Source of the DNA: Zarea fungicola
Lineage: Eukaryota > Ascomycota > Sordariomycetes > Hypocreales > Cordycipitaceae
Assembly (NCBI GenBank): GCA_900169235.1
Contig: FWCC01000335.1
Span: 1 to 64,000, forward strand
Reading direction: 5' to 3'
Length of the DNA: 64,000 nucleotides
Shown here: positions 30,385-39,935 of the stretch, one piece after another
Layout: each line of letters opens with the position of its first letter
Numbering within the stretch: position 1 is the stretch's first letter
The notes under the pieces: generated by a model
What the model was told of the DNA's origin: nothing
Databases searched by the model: none
What the model saw: the letters and a program-made list of their open reading frames with translations, nothing else
Translations under genes and position numbers: made by a program

Positions 30385-31545
30385 CTTGCCCCGACGTTTC
30401 TGTGCCACCTTCTTCATATACTTGAACAGATCATCGTCATTTCGAAACATCTCATTCGTGCGGCGGAGATAGACAATGGCCTTTGGCGACCGCTGCCCTT
30501 TGAAGTGCTTGCGCAGAAACTCCTTCACCCGGATGCCGGTCCCGTCGGCGTCGTCGCAGAGCTCATCCATGACACCCTCGATGCGAGGCGAGTTCCAGTC
30601 GAGGCTGCTAATGTTGAGGATGAGTTGCCGGCCCGCCGCAACGCCGGCCGGCGTCATCTGCGTCTCGTGCAAGTTCTTGTCGTCGCCGTGGAGGTAGTGG
30701 CGCGGATGCGGTACTGTGCCGGTGACGAGATGGCGGAGAATGTTGCTGTTGTTCTCGAGGAAGATGCGCATTCTCTCCGCCGGCGTGTCGAGCGGCATCT
30801 CAAACGCCCTGCGGATGAGGTCGAGGAAGAAGCGGCCGGCGCCGCTGTTCAGATGGTAGATGTGCGCGTCGGGCGTCGTGTGATCCACCACCATCACGTC
30901 CCCAACCTGGCCCTCCTCCTCGTCCGCGTCCTCCTCGAACCCGTCCACCGCAACCACACCCACATACTCTACCTCGTCTGCGGGTGTCTGCTCCTCCGCC
31001 CCGGCCTCACCGACGGCCGCCTCCTCGTCTTCCTCGTCATCATCATCGCTCTCAAAGCTCAGCGAGAACATTTCCGAGTTGAGCTCGGTAACAACGCGGA
31101 GGAGCTCATCCTCGTCCTCGTCAAGCAGGCCAGGGTCAAGGCCGCCCGGCTCACCTTCTTCCGGAATCACAGCCAAAGGCCTACCCGTCGTCGGCATCCC
31201 CGGCGCAGGAACATCGGGAATAACAGCGGCGGCAGGACGCAGAGTACTAACACGACGGGGAGGAATGTTGACGGGGACGGGGACGGGCGCAATGGGGGTG
31301 TCGTGGGTTCCCATGCGCGCGTTGTCACGGAGCCATCGCGCCAGCGAGCTCTGGTCCTCGATCCGCCCGGGCACCTGGCCGGTCACATCCAGTGGATGCG
31401 TCGGGTCGTAGCCCTCGACGGAGCTTTGAATTCCTGACACGGGCGTGGCCGCACCGGTTTGGGTGAGTTCCACGTCGCTCATCTCCTCTGCATTTCGGCC
31501 GTTGAACCACTTGCACACAACAGAGATTCCGCAGCATTCACACAT
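30298..31545 (-). CDS. Acidic hypothetical protein
   Basis: The 415-aa ORF does not match a family I recognise. Its N-terminus has a small Cys cluster (CECCGISVVCKWF). The middle is Pro-rich, then strongly acidic (ESDDDDEEDEEAAVGEAGAE, DGFEEDADEEEGQ). The C-terminal 170 residues look folded and better conserved in character (AGRFFLDLIRRAFEMPLDTP, LVTGTVPHPRHYLHGDD, SPKAIVYLRRTNEMF) and end with a lysine-rich stretch (KKVAQKRRGKSKL). An alternative start at 31482 (MSDVELTQ) would drop the Cys cluster and has a good context. The stop is followed immediately by GTAAG and a diverged copy of the last ~95 nt. The absence of frame breaks over 1.2 kb and the protein-like composition support a real gene. 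Function unknown. Confidence 0.6.
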   Translation of the reverse strand: MCECCGISVVCKWFNGRNAEEMSDVELTQTGAATPVSGIQSSVEGYDPTHPLDVTGQVPGRIEDQSSLARWLRDNARMGTHDTPIAPVPVPVNIPPRRVSTLRPAAAVIPDVPAPGMPTTGRPLAVIPEEGEPGGLDPGLLDEDEDELLRVVTELNSEMFSLSFESDDDDEEDEEAAVGEAGAEEQTPADEVEYVGVVAVDGFEEDADEEEGQVGDVMVVDHTTPDAHIYHLNSGAGRFFLDLIRRAFEMPLDTPAERMRIFLENNSNILRHLVTGTVPHPRHYLHGDDKNLHETQMTPAGVAAGRQLILNISSLDWNSPRIEGVMDELCDDADGTGIRVKEFLRKHFKGQRSPKAIVYLRRTNEMFRNDDDLFKYMKKVAQKRRGKSKLNQELVRVTELSDTESDNGEGSSKPA

Positions 31546-32547
31546 TTTGTTTTTTTGAGTTTATAAAAAAATTAAAAGAAGAAAAAAGTTGTGTTTTTTT
31601 TTTCTGGGTGAGGGCTTGGAAGCGTTGGATCTTGGTTTCTCGAAGGTCTGTTCTGGCTCTTGACGATGAGGTTTTAATGTGGCCTAGAAACGTAGCTCTA
31701 TTTATGCTGAAATTCTGTTTTCATTTGTTATACGATGATCTCATTGTATTTTTCCTTTCACAGTCGTGGTTGACATTGCTGCCTTTGACCTTGCTTTCAC
31801 CTAGGTGTTGAATATACGACTGCGTGCAAAAGTTGGACTAGATAACAAATGATGAATCGTAATTTTAGGGAATATTGAACAGTTCTGTGAGTAGTTTCCT
31901 CTGCTATGAATACATACAAAGGAAACAGACAAAGAAGGTCGACGAAACGAACTGTGAGCGTTGCTGCCTTCTGTTTTCTTTGATAACGATAAAAAAATCG
32001 GGCTTGAGGTCACAAAATAAGTATCATTAGATATTGGATTAAGAATCACTCAACTTGGCCTCTATATCGAACAAGTTGTCGGAATTCGTTCCATAATATT
32101 CATTGGTCGGTCGGGAATGGAGTTTTGAGTTGGAAGTGCCTTTTGTTCTTGCTCAGAGGCGACTTCGGCCGGCACCAGTGCCATGAAGAACACACGAGGG
32201 CGCAAGAGAGGCAGTAAAAGAAAAGTTACCGTAAATTACAAATAAGATTGGCCCGTTAAGAACAAACATAATAGAAAGCCTAGTTAGCAACTAGGGATGG
32301 GCTTCTAGGAAAACATGTTCATACGGGGCGATTACGCCCACCAACATCTTTGGTTCACAACCAATTCACGATGGGGAATGATTGAAATATACATACCTTG
32401 AGAATTTGGGCTGTGTAGCTAGCACCAAACAAACATTTCGGCGCCCGTAATGCCAAAGACCGCACCATGTAATGAATGTTTTCACTCACCATGTCCCCGT
32501 CAATTCGTATCAATCTGCTACCATTTACAATGAACAAGGTCGCACTA
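31546..32547. other. AT-rich gene-free region
   Basis: About 1 kb upstream of the acidic protein gene. It contains A/T-rich stretches near 31560-31605 (likely promoter or leader of the leftward gene) and no ORF of interest. Confidence 0.3.
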
Positions 32548-32958
32548 CCATCTTCCATCGAAAAATCAGCAGAAAATTATCTCGAACTTGAGCAGCTGCT
32601 CAAAAGCCTGCACATCTGGACGCCTTTGGCCGACAAGGGCGGCCTGAATGCTCAGCTGGAAGATGTTGGTTACTCCAGGCGTCAATTGCAGCTGTTATGT
32701 ATTGCACGGGCCATTCTTCGGTAGCGGGAGACGGGATGCCGACTTGTGCTGGTGGACGAGGCAACTGGCAGCATTGGTTCATCGACGGAAAGTATTGTTC
32801 GAGGTGTCATGAAGGATTTCTTTACGGGTTGTATAGTGCTGACGATTGCACATCGCCAGTCGGGTCTGTAGGACGTTGACCGGGTAATTCGACTGCACCG
32901 AAATGCTCTCGTGTCTGGCAACGGCAGCCACTCGGATTCTGGATCTTCCGATGAATAA
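32548..32958 (+). pseudogene. Relic of an ABC-C transporter C-terminal nucleotide-binding domain
   Basis: About 135 codons in one frame resemble the second NBD of an MRP/ABC-C transporter. They contain LHIWTPLADKGGLNAQLEDV, then a degraded signature (YSRRQLQLLCIARAILR, where an LSxGQRQLLCLARAILR is expected), Walker B and D-loop RLVLVDEATGSIGSSTES, H-loop region VLTIAHRQSGL and DVDRVIRL. Stops interrupt the frame at 32722 (TAG) and 32869 (TAG); a terminal TAA is at 32956. No Walker A, TMD or start precedes it, so this is the 3' remnant of a dead gene. The intact ABC-C gene at 39.9-44.4 kb has its own complete NBD2 and is not obviously the source. Confidence 0.8.
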
Positions 32959-35825
32959 GCCGGAGGTGGCCAAACGTTCTCTTCTACCAAGTTTTCTACC
33001 TGTCAATTACTGTCCTGGGGTTTCAATCAACTATTTTTGATACCTACCCTGTAGCAGGTAGCCGAGTAAACCTTGACTGCCCAGTTGTTTTTGCCACATA
33101 TCTTTATAGTTTTTCCATTTTGATATTTCCCAATGCTATTCTTGTTTGGGTGGAGTACCGTTACGGAATATTTCGTTTGAGAATCCAAGCATGTGCGATA
33201 CGCGTAATATGTGTGACATCTGTGCCTGCGTAAGTTATCACTGAAACAGATCTCGTTAGGCTGTCGAGATTCACTCGCGTCATCGGCCAAGCATAAGACC
33301 CATCAGACCCATTTACAGCTCGATCTTACTTGAGACCACTAATAAACTACTCAGGCAGCCGTTTAAATCTCCTGTCATGATGCTGGGCAGTTCCAATCGT
33401 GGCCGTGTTTATTTTGGGAGCCTGGCGACTAGAGGCTGGGAATGTCGGTGCCTTAAGCTAGCGGCCCACGACAAGTTACCAGCTGGTGGAGTAGGAAGCC
33501 GAGCCACGCAGCCCGTACGGCAGGCTTCATAATAAACTGGCCTGCGATTGGCTATGCGGTCCACGAGGAGTACGCCTCGTTGCTTGCCGAAGACGAAATC
33601 GCCCCGTTACGGGAGGGACAAGTCATGTCATCAGCCAGACAAACAGACCGGGAACGAGGACTGTAACTCAGAGATGTGCCGTCCGAGAGAGAGACACGAG
33701 GACAGCAGTTTTTTCTTTTTTGGGGATTGTCAAGTGGCTGCAATACCTGGAATGATTGTTCACTGGCAGCCGGATGTCGCAGTGATCTAGCCCTACCAAG
33801 GGCTGCATACAGATGGGTCGCATGAGGGTCTGAGCTGGCGTCTCCAGTCCAGTCGATCTGGAAAGACAGTATTTTTCTGGCGATAAAAAGGCTGGCTATT
33901 AATTAATTAATTTATTAGTTACAGTAGTGTGGCCTACGAAATTAGTCACATAATAATGAGAGGGAGCGGCTCAAGCTTGGCCAAGACAGGGGACAATGCA
34001 GTGTGCCACACCCTGGTTGTTTGCACAGTGTGAGAAGCCCGCTGTTTGTTTGCAGTCCTGGAACAAAGGCCATCCATCCGTCGTAAATGAAAAGGGTACA
34101 TAGTAGGCAGTTGAAAAAAAGTTGAAGAGTTTCTTGCTTGAAGCAGTCATCAGTTGTGGGCATCTCTCAGTACTGTAGACAGGACGGGTCCGAGACTGAG
34201 TTTTGTGTGTCAAAGCCGTAGACATTCGCACTGTATATGCAGGTATACACATCAGAGTGCGCAGTTGTGCATGATTTGGCTTGGTACAACAGGGGCAGCC
34301 CGTGGCTGACCGAAATGTCTGGTACTGGTAACTCGACAAGGCATTTCAATAGGCTTACGGTGACGGTTGCGCAATGCCCGCCGCTAGCTCTAGTATGTAG
34401 TGTACAAAGTCCGCCCGGATGGTGTGCTCCTCCAAACCCGAGCCGGTGGGCAAATGCTTCAAGCATTACCAGTACCAATACAGTGAAACGGGGCTCCTGG
34501 ATTGGACTCGTTGGAGCAATTCGACGCCCAGGGCGGGCATTGATTTGTGCTTGAAGTTTGCCGAGCCACAAATTGTGCTCTCCATTGTGTCAAGCGTTGA
34601 GTTGCAGGGAGGCCTGCGGTGGAAGTGGCTTGATGGAATGTCTCTGGGGGTGAAATGAGCCGCTGTGTAAAAAAATACTTGCAACACTATCGTTGGACGG
34701 AACACACGGGCTTCTCTCGTCATCTTTGCTGATGTAATTTTGCTGCGGTCCGAAGTGATTGGAAGAGAATGGGTGCAGGAGCCCGCCATATGCCAGTAGG
34801 ATGCCAGTGGAGAGGCATGTCTTGCCATGTCCGCTCCAACTGTGCTGTCCACTGTGCTGTCCCGTTCTGCTAGTGCAGCATGTACCCTTTGCCGAAACTG
34901 CCACACAAAACTGCCCTGCCAAAGTGCGAGCGCTGACAAGGATTGCATCCCCGGCAGACTCAGCAACTCAGGCCGCTCAACCACAGAATACGCTAGTCCT
35001 GTTTGGGCGACGAATCTAGGCAGCAGCGTCCTCCAGGCTGAGAGTCTCCACTTTTCCCAGAGTCGCTGGCGGAGTACATCATCACCTCTTGGTCCTCCCT
35101 CTTCTGCCCTCGCCGGACAGACATTGCCAAACAAGCCTCTCTTTTCCTCAGGCCACGTCGGTTTCTCTTGTCGCTCGGTCGCTGCTCTTGTCCGCCCGGT
35201 TGTCATCTGCCACAAGCCGCTGTTTCTATTGGCCGACTGTCGTGGTTTTTCCCGCGCTCTTTTCTATATTATCTCGCCCTCTCCTCTTTTCCGGCTTTGC
35301 CGCTGTCGTGCGTGCCCTTTGTTTGCCACACACCGTTTGCCGTCCACTTCGGTTTACGCAATTGCAGAGAGATCTTTTGATTCATCTCATTTCATCCCAC
35401 TTGTTGCAGCATTATCGATTTCAATATCATTGTCGACATATTCATCGTCCTGCGCCTCGAATCGTTTTTGTTTTCGGTCGGCCAAGACCAGTGCAGTAAG
35501 CAGAACCAGACGCAACCTGTTCGTCCGTCACATCTACCGTCATCAGTCACACTGTGCCCCCCCTTTATTCCATTTTGCTTTTACCTACCGGACGTACTGC
35601 GCCTCGCCTTTCGTCCCTACTGCTCGTCGTCCACCCTGGTACTGTCTTGAATCATCGACACGGTCGTTGATAATCTGGCTGTGACTCACACCACCCGACC
35701 TGCATCCCCAGACATCAAACCAAACCATCTTGGGCTAACCGACGCCTCTTTCTGCCAGCTCCGCGCATATTGGACCTGGTAGTTTATTACCACCTGGCTT
35801 CCCCGCCCAAAAACATCTTTCCACA
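32959..35825. other. Long gene-free region and leader of the C2H2 regulator
   Basis: This 2.9-kb stretch holds no ORF that looks like a gene; the longest (34827-35684, and 34466-35215 antisense) have composition-driven Ser/Cys/Arg-rich translations. The 800 nt before 35826 are rich in CT runs and probably form a long promoter or leader. At 33893-33950 an AT-rich segment shares ordered blocks with 3968-4026. Confidence 0.35.
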
Positions 35826-38144
35826 ATGTCGTTTTCCAACCCACGCCGAAGAATGATGACTCGTTCCGGATCATCAGCCGAGAAGGAAATGGCACTTAAG
35901 GCCACCAGCACCCTCCTCAAGGGTGCCACCTTTCATTCTTCTTCATCACCCAAGTCTATCAACCTTGATGAGGACTGCCTTCCTCCGCGTCTCACTCGCT
36001 CCCAGTCGCACCTGGACGACGTTGCCAATGCCAACCGCCGTCGCCAGGCATTGACTACCACTCTCAACGACATTGACGAAGCTCTCGCCAAGACCTCGCT
36101 CTCGGACTCAAAATCCAAGAAGACGACTCTTCCCGACGACTTCACACCTCGAGGCCTCTTTAGCCTCCCTGTCGTCGACCCAGCCATGGCCAAAGCCGAG
36201 CAGGAGCGTCGGGTTCTTCGCCCCCGCTCTGTGCGTCGACACAGACACCATGCTTCCGACAGTGGCCTTGGGAGCTCGCTTGCATCAACAAACGACAAGT
36301 GCTCCGCTGCTGATGCTGGCACCAAAAAATCTGCGAAAACACAGACGGCTACCCGCACCGCCACTGCAAGTAACGTCAGTCTTACTTCGGCCCTGAGCCG
36401 TCGTGCTGTGAACCGCATTCACGAACACACGCTTCGTCCTCTTCTGGAGAAGCCCACCCTCAAGCCATTTGAGCCCATTGTGCTCGACATCCCCCGCCGT
36501 ATTCGTTCCAAGGAGATTATCTGCCTTCGGGACGTGGAAAAGACACTCATTTTTATGGCACCTGTAAGTCAACTTTTAACTGGCGTTGGCGTTTGGAGTG
36601 ATGCTTATCGAAAATTGCGTCTGAAGGAGAAGGCCAAGACCGCCGCTCTCTACATGGATTTCTGCCTCACCTCGATCCGATGCATTCAAGCGACTGTCGA
36701 ATACCTCACCGACAACGAGCAAATTCGACCTGGCGACCGCCCTTACACTAACGGATACTTCATCGACCTCAAGGAACAAATTTATGAATATGGCAGACAA
36801 CTCGCCACAAAGGAAAAGGGTGACCTCTCTGACAACATGGACATCGATAAGTATGTGCCACGATTCGTGCCTCTCGACCAGTCTGCTAATCCCACCCTCA
36901 GAGGTGACGAGATTCGTCTGTTTGGCGGCATCGCCGAGAATGGCCGCCCAGCTGAGCTGATTCGTGTCAAGAAAGATGGCACTGCCATCTCCATGGCTAC
37001 TGGTAAGCCCGTTGACTTGAATGAGGCCCCCATCAAGTTCAAGCGCTCCCTCAGCGAGCAACTTGACGATGACGAGGAGATTATGCGCTCCATGGCTCGC
37101 CGCAAGAAGAATGCTACCCCTGAGGAGCTTGCTCCCAAGAAGTGCCGTGAACCCGGCTGCAACAAGGAGTTTAAGCGTCCTTGTGACCTGACCAAGCATG
37201 AGAAGACTCATTCTCGTCCCTGGAAATGCCCATTTCCTACCTGCAAATACCACCAATACGGCTGGCCCACTGAGAAGGAGATGGATCGACACGTCAACGA
37301 CAAGCACTCTGACGCCCCGGCCATGCATGAGTGCCTGTTCAAGCCTTGCCCGTACAAGTCGAAGCGTGAATCGAACTGCAAGCAACACATGGAGAAGGCT
37401 CACGGCTGGACCTATGTGCGAACAAAGTCGAGCGGCAAGAAGATGCCTATGAAGGCCACTGCTCTGCCCACTCCTCCCATGACCAACCTCTCTCCACCCA
37501 ATACCACGCCCGGCTACAGCGTACCGACTCCTCCGCAGGACGCCATGGTTCAGGGCATGTCCACAGACTTCCCCATGTACCAGGGCGATTCGGACTGGCT
37601 GGCTTCCGTTGGTATTTCTCCCGAGACCATTGAGATGGATCTCGTGTTGGAAAACCCCTCACCATCCTCGTCGGCCTCGTCGTACGAGCAGTATCCTCCC
37701 TACCAAAACGGGTCAGCTTTTATCGTCAACGACGAGGACCTCTATGCTGCAAGAATGCATCTGCCGTCTCAGATGCCTATTGCTGAGCAGATGTATGATA
37801 AGATGATGCACCACCAGCAGGTGCCAGACTTTCAGATGCCGAGCACGGCTCCGCACATGCAGGTCCCCACACACTTCTCGCCCGTTGGTCACGGCAACAC
37901 TATGCTCTTCACTCCTCCGTCACTTCATGATGGTGACGATGGGTTTGATGGCTCGCTTACTGGCGATGACGTCGACTTTCAGCTTTTCGACGCAAGCGCC
38001 AGCAAGCCGAATGACTTTCAGCCACTGTTCGGCGAAATGCCTAGCGCCAACCTAGGCTTCTCACAGAACACTCAGCCTGAAATTTTTGGCCATATTGATT
38101 TGGCAACCCTGGAGTCACTGGACTACACCAACTTCCAGGAATAA
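35826..38144 (+). CDS. C2H2 zinc-finger transcription factor (three fingers)
   Basis: The ORF encodes 772 aa, or 751 aa if a probable 63-nt in-frame intron (36564-36626, donor GTAAGT) is removed. Removal joins LIFMAP to EKAKTAALYMDF and deletes a stretch unlike its surroundings. Three C2H2 fingers lie at about residues 439-525: C-x4-C with KRPCDLTKHEKTH; C-x4-C-x15-H with MDRHVNDKH; and CLFKPCPYKSK with CKQHMEKAH. The N-terminus is Ser/Arg-rich, the middle contains a helical block (DFCLTSIRCIQATVEYL), and the C-terminus is Pro/Ser/Met-rich and acidic, as in activation domains. The fingers indicate a nuclear DNA-binding regulator. I recognise the arrangement as conserved in filamentous fungi but cannot name the orthologue. 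The ATG at 35826 (cacaATGtcg) is preceded by an unusually long gene-free leader. Confidence 0.88.
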   Translation: MSFSNPRRRMMTRSGSSAEKEMALKATSTLLKGATFHSSSSPKSINLDEDCLPPRLTRSQSHLDDVANANRRRQALTTTLNDIDEALAKTSLSDSKSKKTTLPDDFTPRGLFSLPVVDPAMAKAEQERRVLRPRSVRRHRHHASDSGLGSSLASTNDKCSAADAGTKKSAKTQTATRTATASNVSLTSALSRRAVNRIHEHTLRPLLEKPTLKPFEPIVLDIPRRIRSKEIICLRDVEKTLIFMAPVSQLLTGVGVWSDAYRKLRLKEKAKTAALYMDFCLTSIRCIQATVEYLTDNEQIRPGDRPYTNGYFIDLKEQIYEYGRQLATKEKGDLSDNMDIDKYVPRFVPLDQSANPTLRGDEIRLFGGIAENGRPAELIRVKKDGTAISMATGKPVDLNEAPIKFKRSLSEQLDDDEEIMRSMARRKKNATPEELAPKKCREPGCNKEFKRPCDLTKHEKTHSRPWKCPFPTCKYHQYGWPTEKEMDRHVNDKHSDAPAMHECLFKPCPYKSKRESNCKQHMEKAHGWTYVRTKSSGKKMPMKATALPTPPMTNLSPPNTTPGYSVPTPPQDAMVQGMSTDFPMYQGDSDWLASVGISPETIEMDLVLENPSPSSSASSYEQYPPYQNGSAFIVNDEDLYAARMHLPSQMPIAEQMYDKMMHHQQVPDFQMPSTAPHMQVPTHFSPVGHGNTMLFTPPSLHDGDDGFDGSLTGDDVDFQLFDASASKPNDFQPLFGEMPSANLGFSQNTQPEIFGHIDLATLESLDYTNFQE

Positions 38145-38949
38145 TTTTTAAGATTGCTTCTGCCTACAGGGCACCGTGCGTCTTTGTATTTTTTTTCTTG
38201 GCTTACTGTGCTCGAAGAAAATGAGCAGCCACCTGACGACTAATGTATCAAGATGAAGCAGCATGAATTGCAATTAGATAGTTTACACGCAGAAATTCTA
38301 TTTCATTTTGTGTACCTCTTCTCCCTATGACAAGTTCAATACAGCAGTAAACGCATAGTAAAAATCGTGAACATATTGTGTCTAATAGTAATCTTGTTCC
38401 TGCCATTAATGAACTCTTTAGCAAGGGTCAGCAAGTAGCAGGAGAGTGAAGCGGTATCTCCCATGGCAATATATACTATTAGATCTATCGTAAAGTACAC
38501 ATTTAATTTGATTTGGTATTAGTTAGATAGCTCTGGGCAACCAATAATCTCCATTACTAAATGTAATCACGAGGGCAGTAAGCAGTAACTAGTGTGTACG
38601 ACGCAAGCCAGTTTCCTTTACAGCAATTTACTGCATTAAAATCACATAAAATCATATAAAATCTATAGTGGTAAAAATATTCTGGTACTTGCTCAGACAT
38701 TGATCTAGATATTGGTCTGTAGGGTACGTATAGCAACGCCCGCTTTTTTCAACTCGATGCTTTTAGACTGCGTGAAACCTTCAAACTGGTTTGACGCTGC
38801 GTGCCGCCTGGTTAATGCGAGACGCCTTGGCCTGGCGATATACTTTCGCATGGGCTACTATAATATCCTGCATCGCCTCGGCAGGATTTTACAAAGTCCA
38901 TACGACCAATGCAGATGAGTGAGCGTAAGAAAGCAACAACCTGGTAAAC
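38145..38949. other. AT-rich intergenic region
   Basis: About 800 nt downstream of the C2H2 gene with low GC content and no ORF of interest. Short motifs such as AAAATCACATAAAATCATATAAAATC (about 38637-38662) repeat locally. Confidence 0.3.
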
Positions 38950-39563
38950 ATGCATCCGACATATACGGAGATCCCAGATAGCCTGAGGGACTGGGCCCTT
39001 CGCCAACCCGTCTTCTTTGTGGCCACGGCACAGCTCCGAGGTCGCCACATCAACATCTCGCCCAAGGGGCTCACAGAATCGTCGCTGGTCATCCTGAGCC
39101 CCGGCCAAGTGGCCTATGTCGACTCTGTAGGATCTGGATGCGAGACCCTCTGCAAAGTCCGCGAGAATGGCCAAGTGATGCTGCTTCTCTGCTCCTTTGA
39201 CAAGATGCCACGCATCCTGCGGGTCTATTGCATCGGCTCCGTTGTGGAATTCGACGAGCCCGAATATGGATCATGGCTCGACAGGATGGGTGGTAAGAAC
39301 ATGGTCGCCGCTCGGGCCGTCATTGTGTTCTTGTCCAAAGTTTGTGCACTTCGCACCGCGGCCAATAGCAGACTTGTGAATTTACATGTTTCATCTGGCA
39401 GGCCCAAATCGCGTGCGGATTTGGTGTCCCTTTACTTGCACTAGATCCTGACACAAGGGTGCAATCTCCCACACCATGCCTCCTTACACGCAAGCGCCTC
39501 AGAGGAGGTGCCCAGTACGGCGTTTTGCGCCCCCTCAGATATACAAGATCGTTACAGAGGTAG
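38950..39563 (+). CDS. Pyridoxamine-5'-phosphate-oxidase-fold (PPOX) family flavoprotein
   Basis: Exon 1 (38950-39339) encodes the start of a split-barrel FMN protein: VFFVATAQLRGRHINISPKG, VAYVDSVGSG and ARAVIVFLSK. A 62-nt intron (39340-39401, GTTTGT...GGCAG) then restores AQIACGFGVPLLALDPDTR, a C-terminal motif typical of this fungal family, to TAG at 39561. The total is about 183 aa. Reading through the intron gives an unrelated C-terminus and an earlier stop at 39444. Members bind FMN or related cofactors; the substrate is unknown. The final residues (LRPLRYTRSLQR) might differ if another intron starts at the GTAGGC near 39560. The start context is acATGc and no targeting signal is seen. 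Confidence 0.75.
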
Positions 39564-39935
39564 GCGATATTCTTGCTACGCCTGTCATTTGGTGATTAAG
39601 TAGCTTAAAGCGCGTGTCTGAACAGAATTTTCGACGTTTTGATGTGCAAACAGTTGATCCTTCGCAAGGAAAAAGCTCCGGAAGACCTTCCACGCAATTT
39701 CGTTTTATATTGAAAGAAGCCGCACCAGAATCCAATATCTAATATTCACTAGCATACATTTACCGAAGGAATGGAGGGCGAGCATTGGACGATTTAATCT
39801 AGCTAGCCAGATGTAACCAGATGTACTTGAATCGGATGACTCGGACGACTCTAAAGCTGTCTCGAATCTCGGCTGGGTGACTTTTGCCCCGATATTGAGA
39901 CGCCGTCGTACCGGAAACGTCCTTTGCTGCTTTTG
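39564..39935. other. Convergent intergenic region
   Basis: About 370 nt separates the PPOX gene and the ABC transporter 3' ends. No feature recognised. Confidence 0.3.

Noticed and set aside
32548..32958. ABC relic as an exon of the intact ABC-C gene
   Set aside because: It is about 7 kb away on the opposite strand, and the intact gene already contains a complete second NBD.
34827..35684. 285-aa rightward ORF and overlapping 34466-35215 antisense ORF
   Set aside because: Composition-driven translations rich in Ser/Arg/Cys without domain pattern; they lie in the presumed leader and promoter of the C2H2 gene.
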